A stretch of DNA of 64,000 nucleotides from Symsagittifera roscoffensis. Its lineage: Eukaryota > Xenacoelomorpha > Acoela > Convolutidae. Positions 42,972 to 52,870 of the stretch are shown in pieces. The DNA lies in NCBI RefSeq assembly GCF_963678635.1, contig NC_087064.1, forward strand, positions 50,637,346 to 50,701,345, in the 5' to 3' direction. The translations under genes were made by a program, and so were the position numbers. How positions within the stretch are numbered: the stretch's first letter is position 1; each line of letters begins with the position of its first letter. The notes under the pieces were generated by a model. It searched no databases. It was not told where the DNA came from and saw only the letters and a program-made list of their open reading frames with translations.

Positions 42972-44225
42972 TTGATGGTTGGCTACACGACAGAAGGGAT
43001 ATCCAATCAAGAGCAGACCAGATGGTTGTCCTCGAATGTGGATGGAGGCATGAGGGGCTTCGACTTGGCGAGAAATCCTGGCTTGAGCAACAACCTGGAT
43101 TACGGTGCGGAAGAATTCCCACTACCAACCAGACCACCGGCAAGGTCTGCGGGCCAGTCCACGAGTAAGCCACCTTCTATGATACGGTCACAACAGACGG
43201 AGGAAGTATAACCGGATCTCAGTAACCTGAAGAAGGAACTGGAAAGGGCGCAGAGGGAGAGAGGCAAGGCGAATCTTGACCGCGATAGTGCGAAGCTTGA
43301 GCGGGACCAGACAAACCTGGAGAGAGATCAAGCGGTCCTCGAGAGGGACCAGGCGAGGCGTGATCTTAGTATGATGAGGGCAGAGTACCAACAAGAGCAG
43401 AAGGTACGCGAGAATGAGGCGAATTGCGAGCAGTTGAACTCTGAACTCGAAAAAATCCAGCAGCGACAACGAGAGTTCGCGAGACAAAAGGAAAAGGGAT
43501 CCAGGAGCACAGAACGAGCCGCTGCAGTGTCAAGGCCAGAGTCACGGATGGAGGTGGATGAAGTTCCCAGGTCCAGTGGGCGATTCAACTTGGACCGAGC
43601 GGCTCAGGAGCACATCAACGAGGTACTGGAAGTATGGATAGCACCCGAGCCGGTGTCCTCCGTGCGTGGTTTGGAGGTGCCACCGATACGCCCATTGATG
43701 GACGTAGCGCTGCCGGGTTATACCCCGAGTTCAACACCGAGCAGCAGCCAAGTTAGCGGGCGTTCATCACGTCTTAAGGAATTACACGATAGGCTGCAAA
43801 TGGGGACCCGTGACGACTCAACAAGAGTGGAGCGACCCCCTACTTGGAGAGACCAACCAGTCAGGAGGGTGGTGATCGCAAGCTACAAAAAGAATACAGA
43901 CGGTAGATACCACGGACACAACCGTATGGATTGGACCACGGAACAGAGGGCGAGAAGGGATTCTTTCCACGACGCGTCATGGGTTGAGTACTACGCACTG
44001 CCGAGAATACCGGAGGGTGCGGTCCATCTAATCATAGGGGACAACCTGATACGAGTGCTGACTCGAATCCGATCGCATTGGCAGACTGGAGTCTTGAGCT
44101 TTTCTGGAGCCGCAACACCCCAGATGTTGGCATCGCTTGAGATGTTAGACATGGTGAAAATGTACACGGTGACTCTGATGATGGGAACCAATGACGTGTC
44201 CAGAGGTGAATCGGGGAAAAAATGA
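42972..44225 (+). pseudogene. Coiled-coil protein with GDSL/SGNH-hydrolase-like domain (N-terminal part)
   Basis: One frame from 42972 to 44225 with a single in-frame TAA at 43209-43211. DLARNPGLSNNLDYG and FPLPTRP match copy 2. Then comes a long heptad-rich coiled coil (43212-43510, repeats of LERDQ). The SGNH-like domain follows: VHLIIGDNLIRVL at 44022-44060 is block I (GDS), FSGAATPQML block II, and MMGTNDVSRG at 44181-44210 the G-x-N-D block III. The nucleophilic Ser position is Asn here, so this copy should be catalytically dead. SGNH esterase domains are known in ORF1 proteins of CR1-type non-LTR elements; finding one next to gypsy pol is unusual. Confidence 0.75.
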
Positions 44226-44629
44226 GGCTACGCGAGAAGATGAGCTACATCCTTGGGGAGTTGAGGATTCAGATGGATCCTGCTATACTCACGATTTGCA
44301 CCGTCCCTTACAACATGAAGGCCGATCAGCATGCGATGGAAATGAACGAGAAGGTGCGCAATATCAACGAAATAATCAGGCAGATGCAGCGGAGGAGCGT
44401 ATTCCCTGTGAGTTTGTTGGATGTGGCAGACATGATGGAGCGATCCTTCCCTACTGACGCGTCTTCGGATGTAATCCATTTTAATAGGCCTAAAGGCGTG
44501 GAATGGCTAAATGGCGTCTTCCAGAAACACATAAATACACTGGAAGCAGATCTGCTGGAATTGGGCCAATTCACCTTCGGTCCATCGCCTGGGAGTGAGA
44601 CTCGAGTCAAGAGACAGCTCAAGGAGTAG
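44222..44629 (+). pseudogene. SGNH-like domain, C-terminal part
   Basis: A different frame overlapping the preceding stop by ATGA at 44222-44225. It continues the fold: PAILTICTVPYNM (strand and loop), MNEKVRNINEIIRQM (helix), then SSDVIHFNRPKGVEWLN with the D-x-x-H pair (DVIH at 44468-44479) expected for block V of SGNH hydrolases. The ATGA overlap might look like coupled translation, but since one fold is split across it, a simple frameshift in a once-continuous protein is likelier. Confidence 0.72.
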
Positions 44630-46703
44630 CCGGACCAGGCTACCGGGATCCACACCTATGGAGGCCGAAGAAGTAGAATCGTCCACGCCCCAAAGCTCGG
44701 TGGTATCCTCGGTGGTGGTGGTGGATCTCAAGAGGGTGGAAAAACCAACGGAGACGAGCCGAACACGATATCTGGACAGAATAAAGGAATTGGACCTAGA
44801 AGATCTGGAATGCAGACAAGAGTTGGCGGAGACCCTGGGGCTCAAGCACGTGTCACATGAGGACTTGAGTCGACACCATTGTGTGGACTCGTTCAAGGCC
44901 CATGAAGCACACTTCTCGAGAGCGTTGATGATGGAGACGGTGGACCTGACCGGGATTCCTCTGAAATCAGTAATGGGATCAATCAACTATAGGCCACTCG
45001 AGCTGTTGGGGAGTCCAGGGCTCATCATAGAACCCCCCAAACACCGAACGAGCGTAGCGAGAATCATACTGGCTACTCCTGCACAGCTGAGATTAGTAGA
45101 CAAGGAACTGGAGCCGAAAGACATGGGACTCCCAGATGCTGCCTACGAAGGCGGAAAACTAGCGAACGATTCAAGATACGGAAGACCCTGTGGGAAAGCG
45201 CAGTTGGCCAAGACCGTGGCGGTGTACGATCGATCGGATCCAGGAGCCGCAAGAGTAGTCATCGTGGCGGGCTCTGATTTCAAGGGGACGTCTCCGAAGC
45301 TGTTTTGGCCAGAGACCCTATTGTACCTGCTGCCTGGTGCGGAATTGAACCAGATGCTGACTCTGGTGGTGGCAATCAAATCAGAAATGCATTGCGAACC
45401 GGAGCTGCTGCTGTTTGCTGGAATGAGTGATCACTTGCATGCGGCGGAGCTTCTGGAGCATCTGAAAAATGATGCACCGGCGCCTCAGAAGGTCTGAGAA
45501 GCTATCCAGACATTGTTTGCGGCTATGAATAAGGTGCAAGAGATTGTGACTACTCGATTCGGAGCCAAGACAAAAATAGCGTTTACAACGTCACCGGGCT
45601 ACGCAAGCATGCCTCCGGCTTCGCAATTTGTGTACGCTATCTTCATCCTCATAGCGGAGGAGAACTAGTGGCGGGTGTTGATGGCAGCTCCTAATCGAGA
45701 GCTGGAACCTACGAACTTGAGACTTCTGAAGTCGGAATTGGCAGCGGCATGGGCAGATGTATCTCAAGCCTTGAGGGGATTCTACGAGTTGACAGACATC
45801 CTCATTGTGTTGGACGAGGTCCTATTACTTGAGATTTCGAATTTTGCTCGGCAATTGAAGTTTAGTCCGGGCATAAGGGATGATCACCCAATAATAAGCC
45901 ACCTAACAGCCAGCTTGTGGTTCCGAGGTATCACAAGCTCCACCAGCAAGTTGAGGGGACCAAGCAACGAAAGAAGAAACGTGGCTGCAGCCGAGAAGCA
46001 ATTAGAAGCGATGGCATACCGTCTGACACAACAGAGAGGCAGGTGGTGGCCGTTCCTGACCCCAAGGCTCGAGAACGCTACAGACAAAACGCGGGAGAAT
46101 GCTCCACCTCTCGCCAAACAGATATGGGAATTTCTTGAGGGGCAGCTGGAGATGGCAGAGAGCAAGGAGATGACGGTGGGGAGATTCGTCACAGCGGCGA
46201 ACGAGGTCACCGTCGGAAGTTTCTGGAGAGAGCAAGCCAAAGACGAGCTGAGAACGAGGAAAGATCACGAAATCCTGAGATTCTTGAGTCCTTGTTAGCA
46301 GAAGAAATACATGGCTAAAGTGTTCTACGCAAAGGACACCAGCTTCGAAGCCTTTGCGCAAGAGCTATTGAATATGCCTATAAATCTCTTATTGGCTTTG
46401 TACTTGGTTTATCCCAGGTACCTGTTTAACATGGGTCTAGCATACATGTTCAGCAGAGGAGTAGAGACGCTTCGGATTGACGGGTACCTGACGCTAGTGC
46501 TCTTGACTCATGGTGAAGTGGTGGCATTTCATCGGTTGATGAAATATGGGGAGCCCCTGTCGATGGGGAAAACCCACCCAAGTGTCGACACCTACTCCTA
46601 CAAGTGCGCTGCCGGACTGAAGACGTTGCTGGTGGAGTATCTTCTGATGCAGAACCGATACTTGACTGGCGAAGAACGGAACCCCAAGACAGGAGATGAA
46701 TGA
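44595..46703 (+). pseudogene. Large unrecognised retroelement protein, possible second SGNH-like fold
   Basis: A single frame of about 2.1 kb broken only by three in-frame stops (TGA 45495-45497, TAG 45666-45668, TAG 46296-46298). Segments seen: RVVIVAGSDFKGTSPKLFWP, ELLLFAGMSDHLHAAELLEH, TTSPGYASMPPASQFVYA, LMAAPNRELEPTNLR, LDEVLLLEISNFARQLKF and DDHPIISHLTASLWF, then a helical C-terminus ending in ALYLVYPRYLFNMG and LTHGEVVAFHRL. The order GSD, G-M-x-D, D-D-H resembles SGNH blocks I, III and V, but this is a weak inference. Copy 2 lacks the region. The long surviving frame shows it was a real protein. Confidence 0.5.
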
Positions 46704-47122
46704 AAAGAGGCGAATGGTGGTGTCCCTCTGCTGACTCGTGGCGGCATATCGCAATTCAGTGGCACACGTGAGCCTCATAAGCGTATTAGATGGGACGGCG
46801 TTGAATTGGTGCCGACAAGAGGTGCTGAGGGCACGGATGAGTGACACAGTGCTCTTCGGGAAGATAAAAGATCCCGAGTTAATGGTTTCACATCAAGATA
46901 AACTCGTGGACAACACTAGCTAAAAAGATGAGGGGCTCAATGCCCCCAAAGTTCGAGGTTCGGGATATCTTGAGAACGCTCGATCAAGCGGATCTGGTGA
47001 ACTTGCTGCCGGTTTGGGACGATGGAAGGATGATTGTGGAGGAAGGACACATAGCCTTGAAAGATGAGATGAAGTTCGCCACGAGAAAATACCGGGCGCC
47101 CTAGGGACTAGAGAAAGTTGAA
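46704..47122 (+). pseudogene. Continuation of unrecognised helical protein (frameshifted)
   Basis: After the stop at 46701 the reading continues one base over: VSLISVLDGTALNWCRQEVL and FGKIKDPELMVSHQDKLV, then after another shift MRGSMPPKFEVRDILRTLDQ, LLPVWDDG and ALKDEMKF before a stop near 47102. It looks like the C-terminal end of the protein beginning at 44595. No domain recognised. Confidence 0.4.
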
Positions 47123-47802
47123 ATGAAGCCGGCAGAGAAAGAGCTGGACGCAGCGGGCTCCTTGTATGAAGCCCCGACGGAATACAAAAAGCAGGACCCA
47201 GCTACACCCTCACCCCTGTCAGTGGGCACCCCTGGAGATAAGAGAAGCGTCCCGTGGAGACGAGGTTTAGAGACGTGCTTGAAATTAGGCGAGCTGAGTC
47301 AGAAGGGGAGAGCATAGATGAGACTCTCCGTGAAGCAGGAGAAGAGATGGAGGCGGGGAGTACACCTGAGCCAAAACCAGCGGAGAAGGATTTTACCACT
47401 CAGGAACTGCTGCAAGGCTTGAGTGAAGACGATTGGGCGAAAACGGCCACTCCACCCCTGATGTCATCCCCACGCAAAAACATGGAGCTACCCTTGAGCA
47501 GCGAAACCTCTAATATGGGGATGATTCTCTTGAGTGCCAAAGAAAGTAAGCAGAATGCCTTCGAGGGCAATAAATGGATGTTCTTGAGTACGCTGGATGA
47601 GAAGATGTGGCTAGAATTCTTGAGTGAATTTAACCAGAGAGCAGCGACCGAAGCTACACTGGAGAGTTTCAAAGAAGAACTGTGGGACACAGTGGTGAAG
47701 TTCGGGGAGCCAGTTCTGATGGGCACCGGACTGGATGAGAAGGCGAGAAAGGAGTTGTTGGATAAGATGATCAAGCTGCGAGAAACAGAGCAGAAAACCT
47801 AG
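47123..47802 (+). pseudogene. Unrecognised charged retroelement protein segment
   Basis: Frames 47123-47317 and 47254-47802 overlap at a probable frameshift. The product is Glu-, Lys- and Ser-rich (GLSEDDWAKTATPPL, FLSTLDEKMWLEFLSEF). The region is dense in the heptamer CTTGAGT encoding Leu-Ser. No domain recognised. Confidence 0.4.
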
Positions 47803-47852
47803 ATGATGAATGTACAGACAGCTCTACTCTGAAACAAAAACTTGACGATAAA

Positions 47853-48707
47853 ATGATTAAAGTGAAAGGGGAGGATACGCTTAAGACTAGTAATATGATT
47901 AAAGACCTTAATATCCTTAACGCCCGAGAAGGGGGGAGGCAAGAGTCGGAAGGGTTGGACTGGGACAAAGAGGTTGAATCAGTGATGATAGCGACGACGC
48001 CCCCTAGCAAAGGTGTGAAGTCTCAAAAGAGGAAAAGAGAAGTAGAGGAGTTGAGTATCTCATCGGCGGATGCTGTCTCTGAGAAAAATTTGAGGGAAAC
48101 TGCTCCCATGATTCTAGCGCGATGGAAGACTGCAGCCTACAAGAGTAGCTCAGAACCAAGGAGGCTAGCCGAAGTGGTGAAAGAGAGAGAGGTCTCGACA
48201 AGTATGGCAACGGAAGACGATTTCAAATCTCAGAAGGCAAGCTCGAAAAAGGGTTCGACGAATGGACAAACATGGGAACTGGATGTTGGCAAAGAATGGA
48301 TCTCGAGCGAGCATCAGGCTATCGGCAAACAAGTGGCCAGCGACCCTCTTGAGAAGAATGCGACGAGGAATACGGCTCGACCTTGGTGGGTGGCCCTGGA
48401 GACAATGAAGGAATTGGAGGACTGTCTCAAAAAGCTCGATCGTGGAGTGTCCCCCAAGCGTCGCAATTGGGCTACCCAACAAAAAGCCGAGGTCAACAAA
48501 ATAGAATTGGGAAGTCAGCTGAAGCGAACTTGGCAGAGCTTGTTGCGGGATTATTTCGAGGAGGCGATGAGAACACCTTCGTCCGCATTGCCATTGAAGG
48601 CAAATCCCTTCGTTAGAACAGCGGAGCAGCTGACGTTCGCGTGGAGCCTAGTGGGAATAGAATTGGGGTTATTGACCTCAAACGATAAATTGAAGTTGGG
48701 CAACTAA
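47853..48707 (+). CDS. Unrecognised retroelement protein (284 residues)
   Basis: An intact frame from ATG to TAA inside copy 1. It starts with a polar, probably disordered half containing a basic KSQKRKREVEEL stretch that could serve nuclear import, and ends in a more ordered half (WWVALETMKELEDCLKKL, LKRTWQSLLRDYFEEAM, FAWSLVGIELGLL). No counterpart is visible in copy 2. Function unknown; the frame may be only part of a longer ancestral protein. Confidence 0.4.
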   Translation: MIKVKGEDTLKTSNMIKDLNILNAREGGRQESEGLDWDKEVESVMIATTPPSKGVKSQKRKREVEELSISSADAVSEKNLRETAPMILARWKTAAYKSSSEPRRLAEVVKEREVSTSMATEDDFKSQKASSKKGSTNGQTWELDVGKEWISSEHQAIGKQVASDPLEKNATRNTARPWWVALETMKELEDCLKKLDRGVSPKRRNWATQQKAEVNKIELGSQLKRTWQSLLRDYFEEAMRTPSSALPLKANPFVRTAEQLTFAWSLVGIELGLLTSNDKLKLGN

Positions 48708-48725
48708 AGTATAGAAGTTTACCAG

Positions 48726-49396
48726 ATGCTGGTACAGCATATCACCAGAGATAATTCCGGTTTGAGTCTGGCGAGAAAGAAAAATGCCACTTGTTTCTTG
48801 AGGTCAATAAGGTCCGTAATGACCAATAGTACTGTCCAAGCGTGTCATCAGAAGGCCATGGGGAGCAAAACTATGGAGAGGAGAGTCTCCACTGTCATAC
48901 TGAACGTGTACCAGAGTACGGGGATCGAAAAAGTTGATGACTCGAGGCAATCCCTAGAGAATCATGGGAAACTTGATGAAATACAGAGATTCTACAACAA
49001 GAAACTCGAAGAAGGGCATGTTGTGCATCGTAACTTGGCCTCGGCTAAGGATTACTCGAGACCCAACAAACGGGGAGAGTACCAATATGTGTCTGGAGTA
49101 ATGGGGATAGCATACAACCCTCTCTTGGATTCAAAGGCCGGGAGCGCTCAGAGGAATCACGAATGACGGAGCTGTTGAAGTTTTGGACAGAGAAGATAAT
49201 CGAAATTGATTCAATGGAAACGGAGAAACCGAGACTGGGCCTGCTACTTGAGACGACGCCCAAGGTAATAAGCGTGCCGCGATCGAACAAGAGAGTGGAA
49301 TTGAAATTGGGGAATAGAAATGACTTCAAAATTGGGAACGGTTTGGAAGTTGCTGAGATTCTCCTGGTGCCCACATCCCCACGCAAGCATGATTGA
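48726..49396 (+). pseudogene. Unrecognised retroelement protein segment
   Basis: Frame 48726-49166 overlaps frame 49163-49396. The former has VSTVILNVYQSTGIEKVDD, and the latter is a short charged continuation. The overlap fits a frameshift. No family assigned. Confidence 0.35.
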
Positions 49397-49505
49397 AGAA
49401 GTCACGGAACGAGTCAGGCTAACACCGACAAAAGATGAAGACTTGGGAACTTTGGATGTGATACACTAACTGATCCTACCACAGAGCAAAGAATCGGGCG
49501 AGGCA

Positions 49506-50087
49506 ATGAGTAAGCTAGGATCAGTAAAGAACCTGGAACCCGGTAGCTGTCTTGATTTGACAAGCGGAGGCGGAGAGCACACTTGTGATGGACGATCATG
49601 TGTCAGAATACAATCTTTCCAGAGAGAAGACCTTGTCGCTTGGTTTGACGACATAACAGAAAGAGAGAAGAGCGAAGTGCAGATAGTGGCTGAGTGCTAT
49701 ACAAACACTACAGTGAATATAACAATGGCGCTGGGGTTCTTCTCAAGGATGTGCAGTTTGCAATCACTGGAGATGCTGGAGTCTGAGCACCATTTGATGA
49801 CAGCGTTGAGCGTGGAGTCGTGGCCGGGGGCGTTGCAAACCACCCAGAAACACATCAGAGGGTTGAAGCTTGGTTTTGAAGCGGAAATGGGATTTCCCGT
49901 GAGCGAGGCTTACGGTCTGGCAGTAAATGCAAAATCCTTGGTGGGATCAGTAATGGCCAACCTATGGCCAACCTATCCATTACACATGGTGGTTTGCGGA
50001 GTTATCCAGCCAAAGGATACTAGTGGACAAGGCCTTCTCGGTAGTCAAGTGCGTACGACTGGCTCGAATGTCGCATCATTCACATAA
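49506..50087 (+). pseudogene. Unrecognised Cys-containing retroelement protein
   Basis: 193 codons with CLDLTSGGGEHTCDGRSCVR near the N-terminus, then a helical part (LVAWFDDITEREKSEVQIV, MALGFFSRMCSLQSLEML). It shifts frame near 50020 into the downstream protein. No catalytic motif recognised; a capsid-like role is possible but unproven. Confidence 0.4.
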
Positions 50088-50670
50088 GCTGTTAAAGAAG
50101 ATCCTAGGAACGGTGCCAAGGGAACAAAGAGATGAGTTGAGTGAAATCTGGGGAGAAGAACTTTTGAGTTTGGAAGGCGAAAACACGAGTGACTTCGAGA
50201 GACAGAATACCACCGGGAAGCCGATGAACAGTGTCCCAGCACAGGAGGAAAATGACACAACACACGAGAAGATGATAGAGTTGGAACCTCTGCTGGAAGC
50301 TTCAGGAGAACGCAATCTCCGAAGCATCGATAATACACATGGGGAATGCCCATGCCATTGCTTGGCACAGACAAAGTGGTACCCGGAGCACTCAAACCTC
50401 TGTTCAGTGTGGGACGTAGAGGAAATTCGGTCAATGGGACTACCCGATCATCGGCAAAAGGTGACCATCTTGGTAGTGAGTACGATGTTGGCGTTGCGAT
50501 GGATCGAGGAGAATGTGACGAAATATCGGGAGTCGAAGACACCAACGGCGGAATCGATATACGCTATTGATTATAGCAGAAGACTTGAGTTGTTTGAGAC
50601 GGCGTGCAAGGTATTTGCCATACCTATGGAGGTCAGGCACGTATGGAGCCGCATAAGATTCTTCCCGTAG
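50023..50670 (+). pseudogene. C-terminal retroelement protein with Cys/His cluster, copy 1
   Basis: 215 codons. A Cys/His cluster (ECPCHCLAQTKWYPEHSNLC) is followed after about 70 residues by RRLELFETACKVFAIPMEVR and HVWSRI. Copy 2 has the corresponding CLHCANKHEDIDC and LDLFETICKILNIPMEVK, NIWARR. The copy 2 cluster (C-x2-C-x3-H-x4-C) is close to a retroviral-type zinc knuckle, suggesting a nucleic-acid-binding or Gag-like role; this is inference. Confidence 0.5.
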
Positions 50671-51102
50671 TTTCAAGCGAAATTGACATCTTGGTTGTAT
50701 ATGGTGACGAAAGACCACATGAAAAAACATAGTAAAGAATATCGACATTTCCTGGCAGAGATAGGACCGGAAGCCTTCAAGAGACCTTTGCTAACCCATC
50801 GAAATGCAATCACGACAGGTTGGAAAAGAGTCGGTAGGGTGTCTAGAGATAATACCAAAGCGAGAGAATCGATATTGGAGGAGGACTTGGCGAAGAACGT
50901 GATCTTGAGCAGGGAATCGAAAGTGAAAGGTTTACCAAATCTGGCAAAGAAGTTGCAATAGCAGTGAGAGTGGATGCGTTATTTCGAACAATTAAGAGCG
51001 TGTGAAGAGATCGTAATCAGCTCCGATGATGAGGAAACGCTGGTAAGGCAGATCACGGTGTCAAACTCATCAGAGCCTAGCACCTCAAAGGCTAGGAATA
51101 CG
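50671..51102 (+). pseudogene. Terminal retroelement protein segment, copy 1
   Basis: Continues after the stop at 50670: TSWLYMVTKDHMKKHSKEYRH, IGPEAFKRPLLTHRNA and GRVSRDNTKARESILEE, ending at 50961, then further stop-broken remnants to about 51100. Copy 2 matches at 57640-57775 (NAWLYKYAKKHMSKH, IGAGAFKRAF). The last conserved coding part of the family. Confidence 0.5.
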
Positions 51103-51120
51103 AAAAGAGCAGGGGGCTCA
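51103..51120 (+). promoter_or_regulatory. Purine-rich tract after the last coding segment, PPT-like
   Basis: AAAAGAGCAGGGGGCTCA, followed by ATGTGGG. Copy 2 has a similar GGCCGGGGGACAAGATGC (reverse strand of 57321-57338) at the equivalent point. Polypurine tracts sit just before the 3' LTR in LTR elements, so these may mark 3' LTR starts. No LTR pair was confirmed. Confidence 0.3.
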
Positions 51121-51130
51121 ATGTGGGTTT

Positions 51131-52429
51131 CTTGAGTCTTGAGAGGAAAGGAAAAGGGCTCGAGGTTGAACTCGGATAAAATCTGAGGTCACGAAAAAGA
51201 AATTTTAACGAAGCGAATTATTGTTATTAATATGCTATAAATATTGTATAAATCAAAATGCTGCATGACAATTTTCCGATTGGATAGGACAAAAGAAATT
51301 TTAATCATTAGCTTCAAAAGCGGAGATTTAAGGTGCAGGTATATGCAAATTTTGATTGCTAATCAGCGATAGTGTGAGAATTTTATATGGTTGAGAATTT
51401 TGGGGTGTAGATAAAGTTAAAACCTGTTGCAAACTTCTGTAAATGACCACTGGCACTGCATCTTGAGCAACACTCAGCATTCTGGGGATTCATTGGCAGA
51501 CGGCAACACGCGATGAGGACACCGATCATGAGTCCGGGGAGTATGTGCCAGTCGGTCATATTTGGAATTTTGACCTTGGGAAATACGAACGAAGTAATTT
51601 TGAGGTGAAATGTAATTTTTCAAAAATTGGAATTGAGCCTGTCATGCTCAACTTTCTCGCGACAACTGAAAATCTCAGAAATGCAAGATCAGAACAACCG
51701 AATTACAATCGCCGCGGGAAAGTAGTTGAAAAAGCAGCGAAAATTGCTATTCGCAATTTCCAGATAAAAATCACACGAGAGTAGAGCTGTCCTATCCTGA
51801 AACAGGAAACAGAACGATTGCTGAAGAAGAATACATTTATTCGAAGTGGACTAGAGTGAACCTTCGGTGGAAAGGTGGACAACCGAAGTCTCCTAATAGT
51901 CCAACCAAAAACATTAGTTCTCAAGTGAAAACTCAATTCCCTTATTGGAATTTATTAATAGCAAATTTCTCAAATTATTAAATTTATGCTAGAGTCGCTA
52001 GTTAATTTAGTTACTCCAATTCTCGAGTGTGCTGGTATGTGAGTACCCAATTTAGTTTTGTTGAGTGTGTTTTATATTTGTTATGTTGAGGTAAGGAGAG
52101 TTTTAGGTTGATCCATCTGAAATGGATCAAAGTTCTCCTGTCTAATAAAAAGTAACTGTACGGACTGTTCCGACCCTGTTTTTATTGGCGTTCGCGTATT
52201 TTGGGTATTTTGAGACCTAATTATGGGGACGTTCTTATTTTCTAGAGTGGGGGATATTTTGGTAGTGGCCTTTAAGCTGTAACGAGGCTGTAAGTCTCAT
52301 ATCGCAAGTGAACCGAATTGGCTCCGACCGTTCGAGGTAGAAAAACGCAAGAGATAGTGTCACTGACTCTTGAGCCAATGGTTATAGGGCCTATTTTTCT
52401 TTAACCTCATATGTGACTTAAGTAGGCAA
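51131..52429. other. Non-coding region downstream of copy 1, possible LTR
   Basis: No coherent coding. Part of it (about 52090-52220: GTTGATCCATCT, a CCCTGTTTTTA segment, then GAGACC) resembles 53090-53215 in the fold-back arm, so it contains a diverged copy of that arm. It may combine the 3' LTR of copy 1 with fold-back-derived sequence. Confidence 0.4.
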
Positions 52430-52439
52430 CTGTTACAGT

Positions 52440-52840
52440 GATTTCGTGCATTTTGTAAATTCTGTTCGATGGCACTGTACCTTTTTTACGAAGACTACGA
52501 GATTCAAGGTAACCATTGACCGGGCTGTCCGGGGAGTATGTGACATTCGACCAGAATTGACAAAAAGACAGTTTTGGATGGTGAGCCGCTTACCCAGAGA
52601 ATTGGCAGCTTTGGAGGTTAGTAGTGTTATTTAGACGATTGGACGAATCGTGAAGACCGGAAGATTCTGGAAATTCTAAATTTTGAAATTTCGATTTGTG
52701 ACGTCACACTTCCAAGAAACCTTGAAAACGGCCATTTTAGAAAAAATTCAAAAAGAAACACAACAACAATGATAGTTGCGAGAGAAACTACGACAAAAAA
52801 CAGAAAATACGAAAGAGTGTTAGCAAAGACCACTCCGAAT
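52440..52840 (+). repeat. Fold-back outer arm, left
   Basis: The reverse complement of 56380-56645 with indels. Shared segments include a TTTTGTAAATTCTGTTC block, a TTTGAAATTTC block, GCCATTTT and TAGTTGCGA-type sequence. Confidence 0.65.
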
Positions 52841-52870
52841 TGTAACGATTGTGTCGCTACAATCGTTACA
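52841..52870. repeat. Perfect 12-bp hairpin at the L1 arm start
   Basis: TGTAACGATTGT, six-base spacer GTCGCT, ACAATCGTTACA. The same stems recur at 54631-54660 with the spacer in the opposite orientation (AGCGAC). Confidence 0.95.

Larger units (their letters stand above)
37807..51130 (+). mobile_element. Large Ty3/gypsy-related retroelement, copy 1 (decayed, 5' end in gap)
   Basis: Order along the plus strand: RT, RNase H, acidic linker, integrase with GPF/Y domain, acidic segment, macro-domain-like protein, about 480-bp leader, coiled-coil plus SGNH-like protein, a series of unrecognised frames, a Cys/His-containing C-terminal protein, and a purine tract near 51103. The order up to the SGNH domain, and the last proteins, recur in copy 2 on the minus strand (57.3-64 kb). 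The two copies therefore define one family rather than a chance juxtaposition. Many stops and frameshifts show it is inactive. No matching LTR pair could be identified by eye; the 5' gag and protease region, if any, is lost in the gap. Confidence 0.8.
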
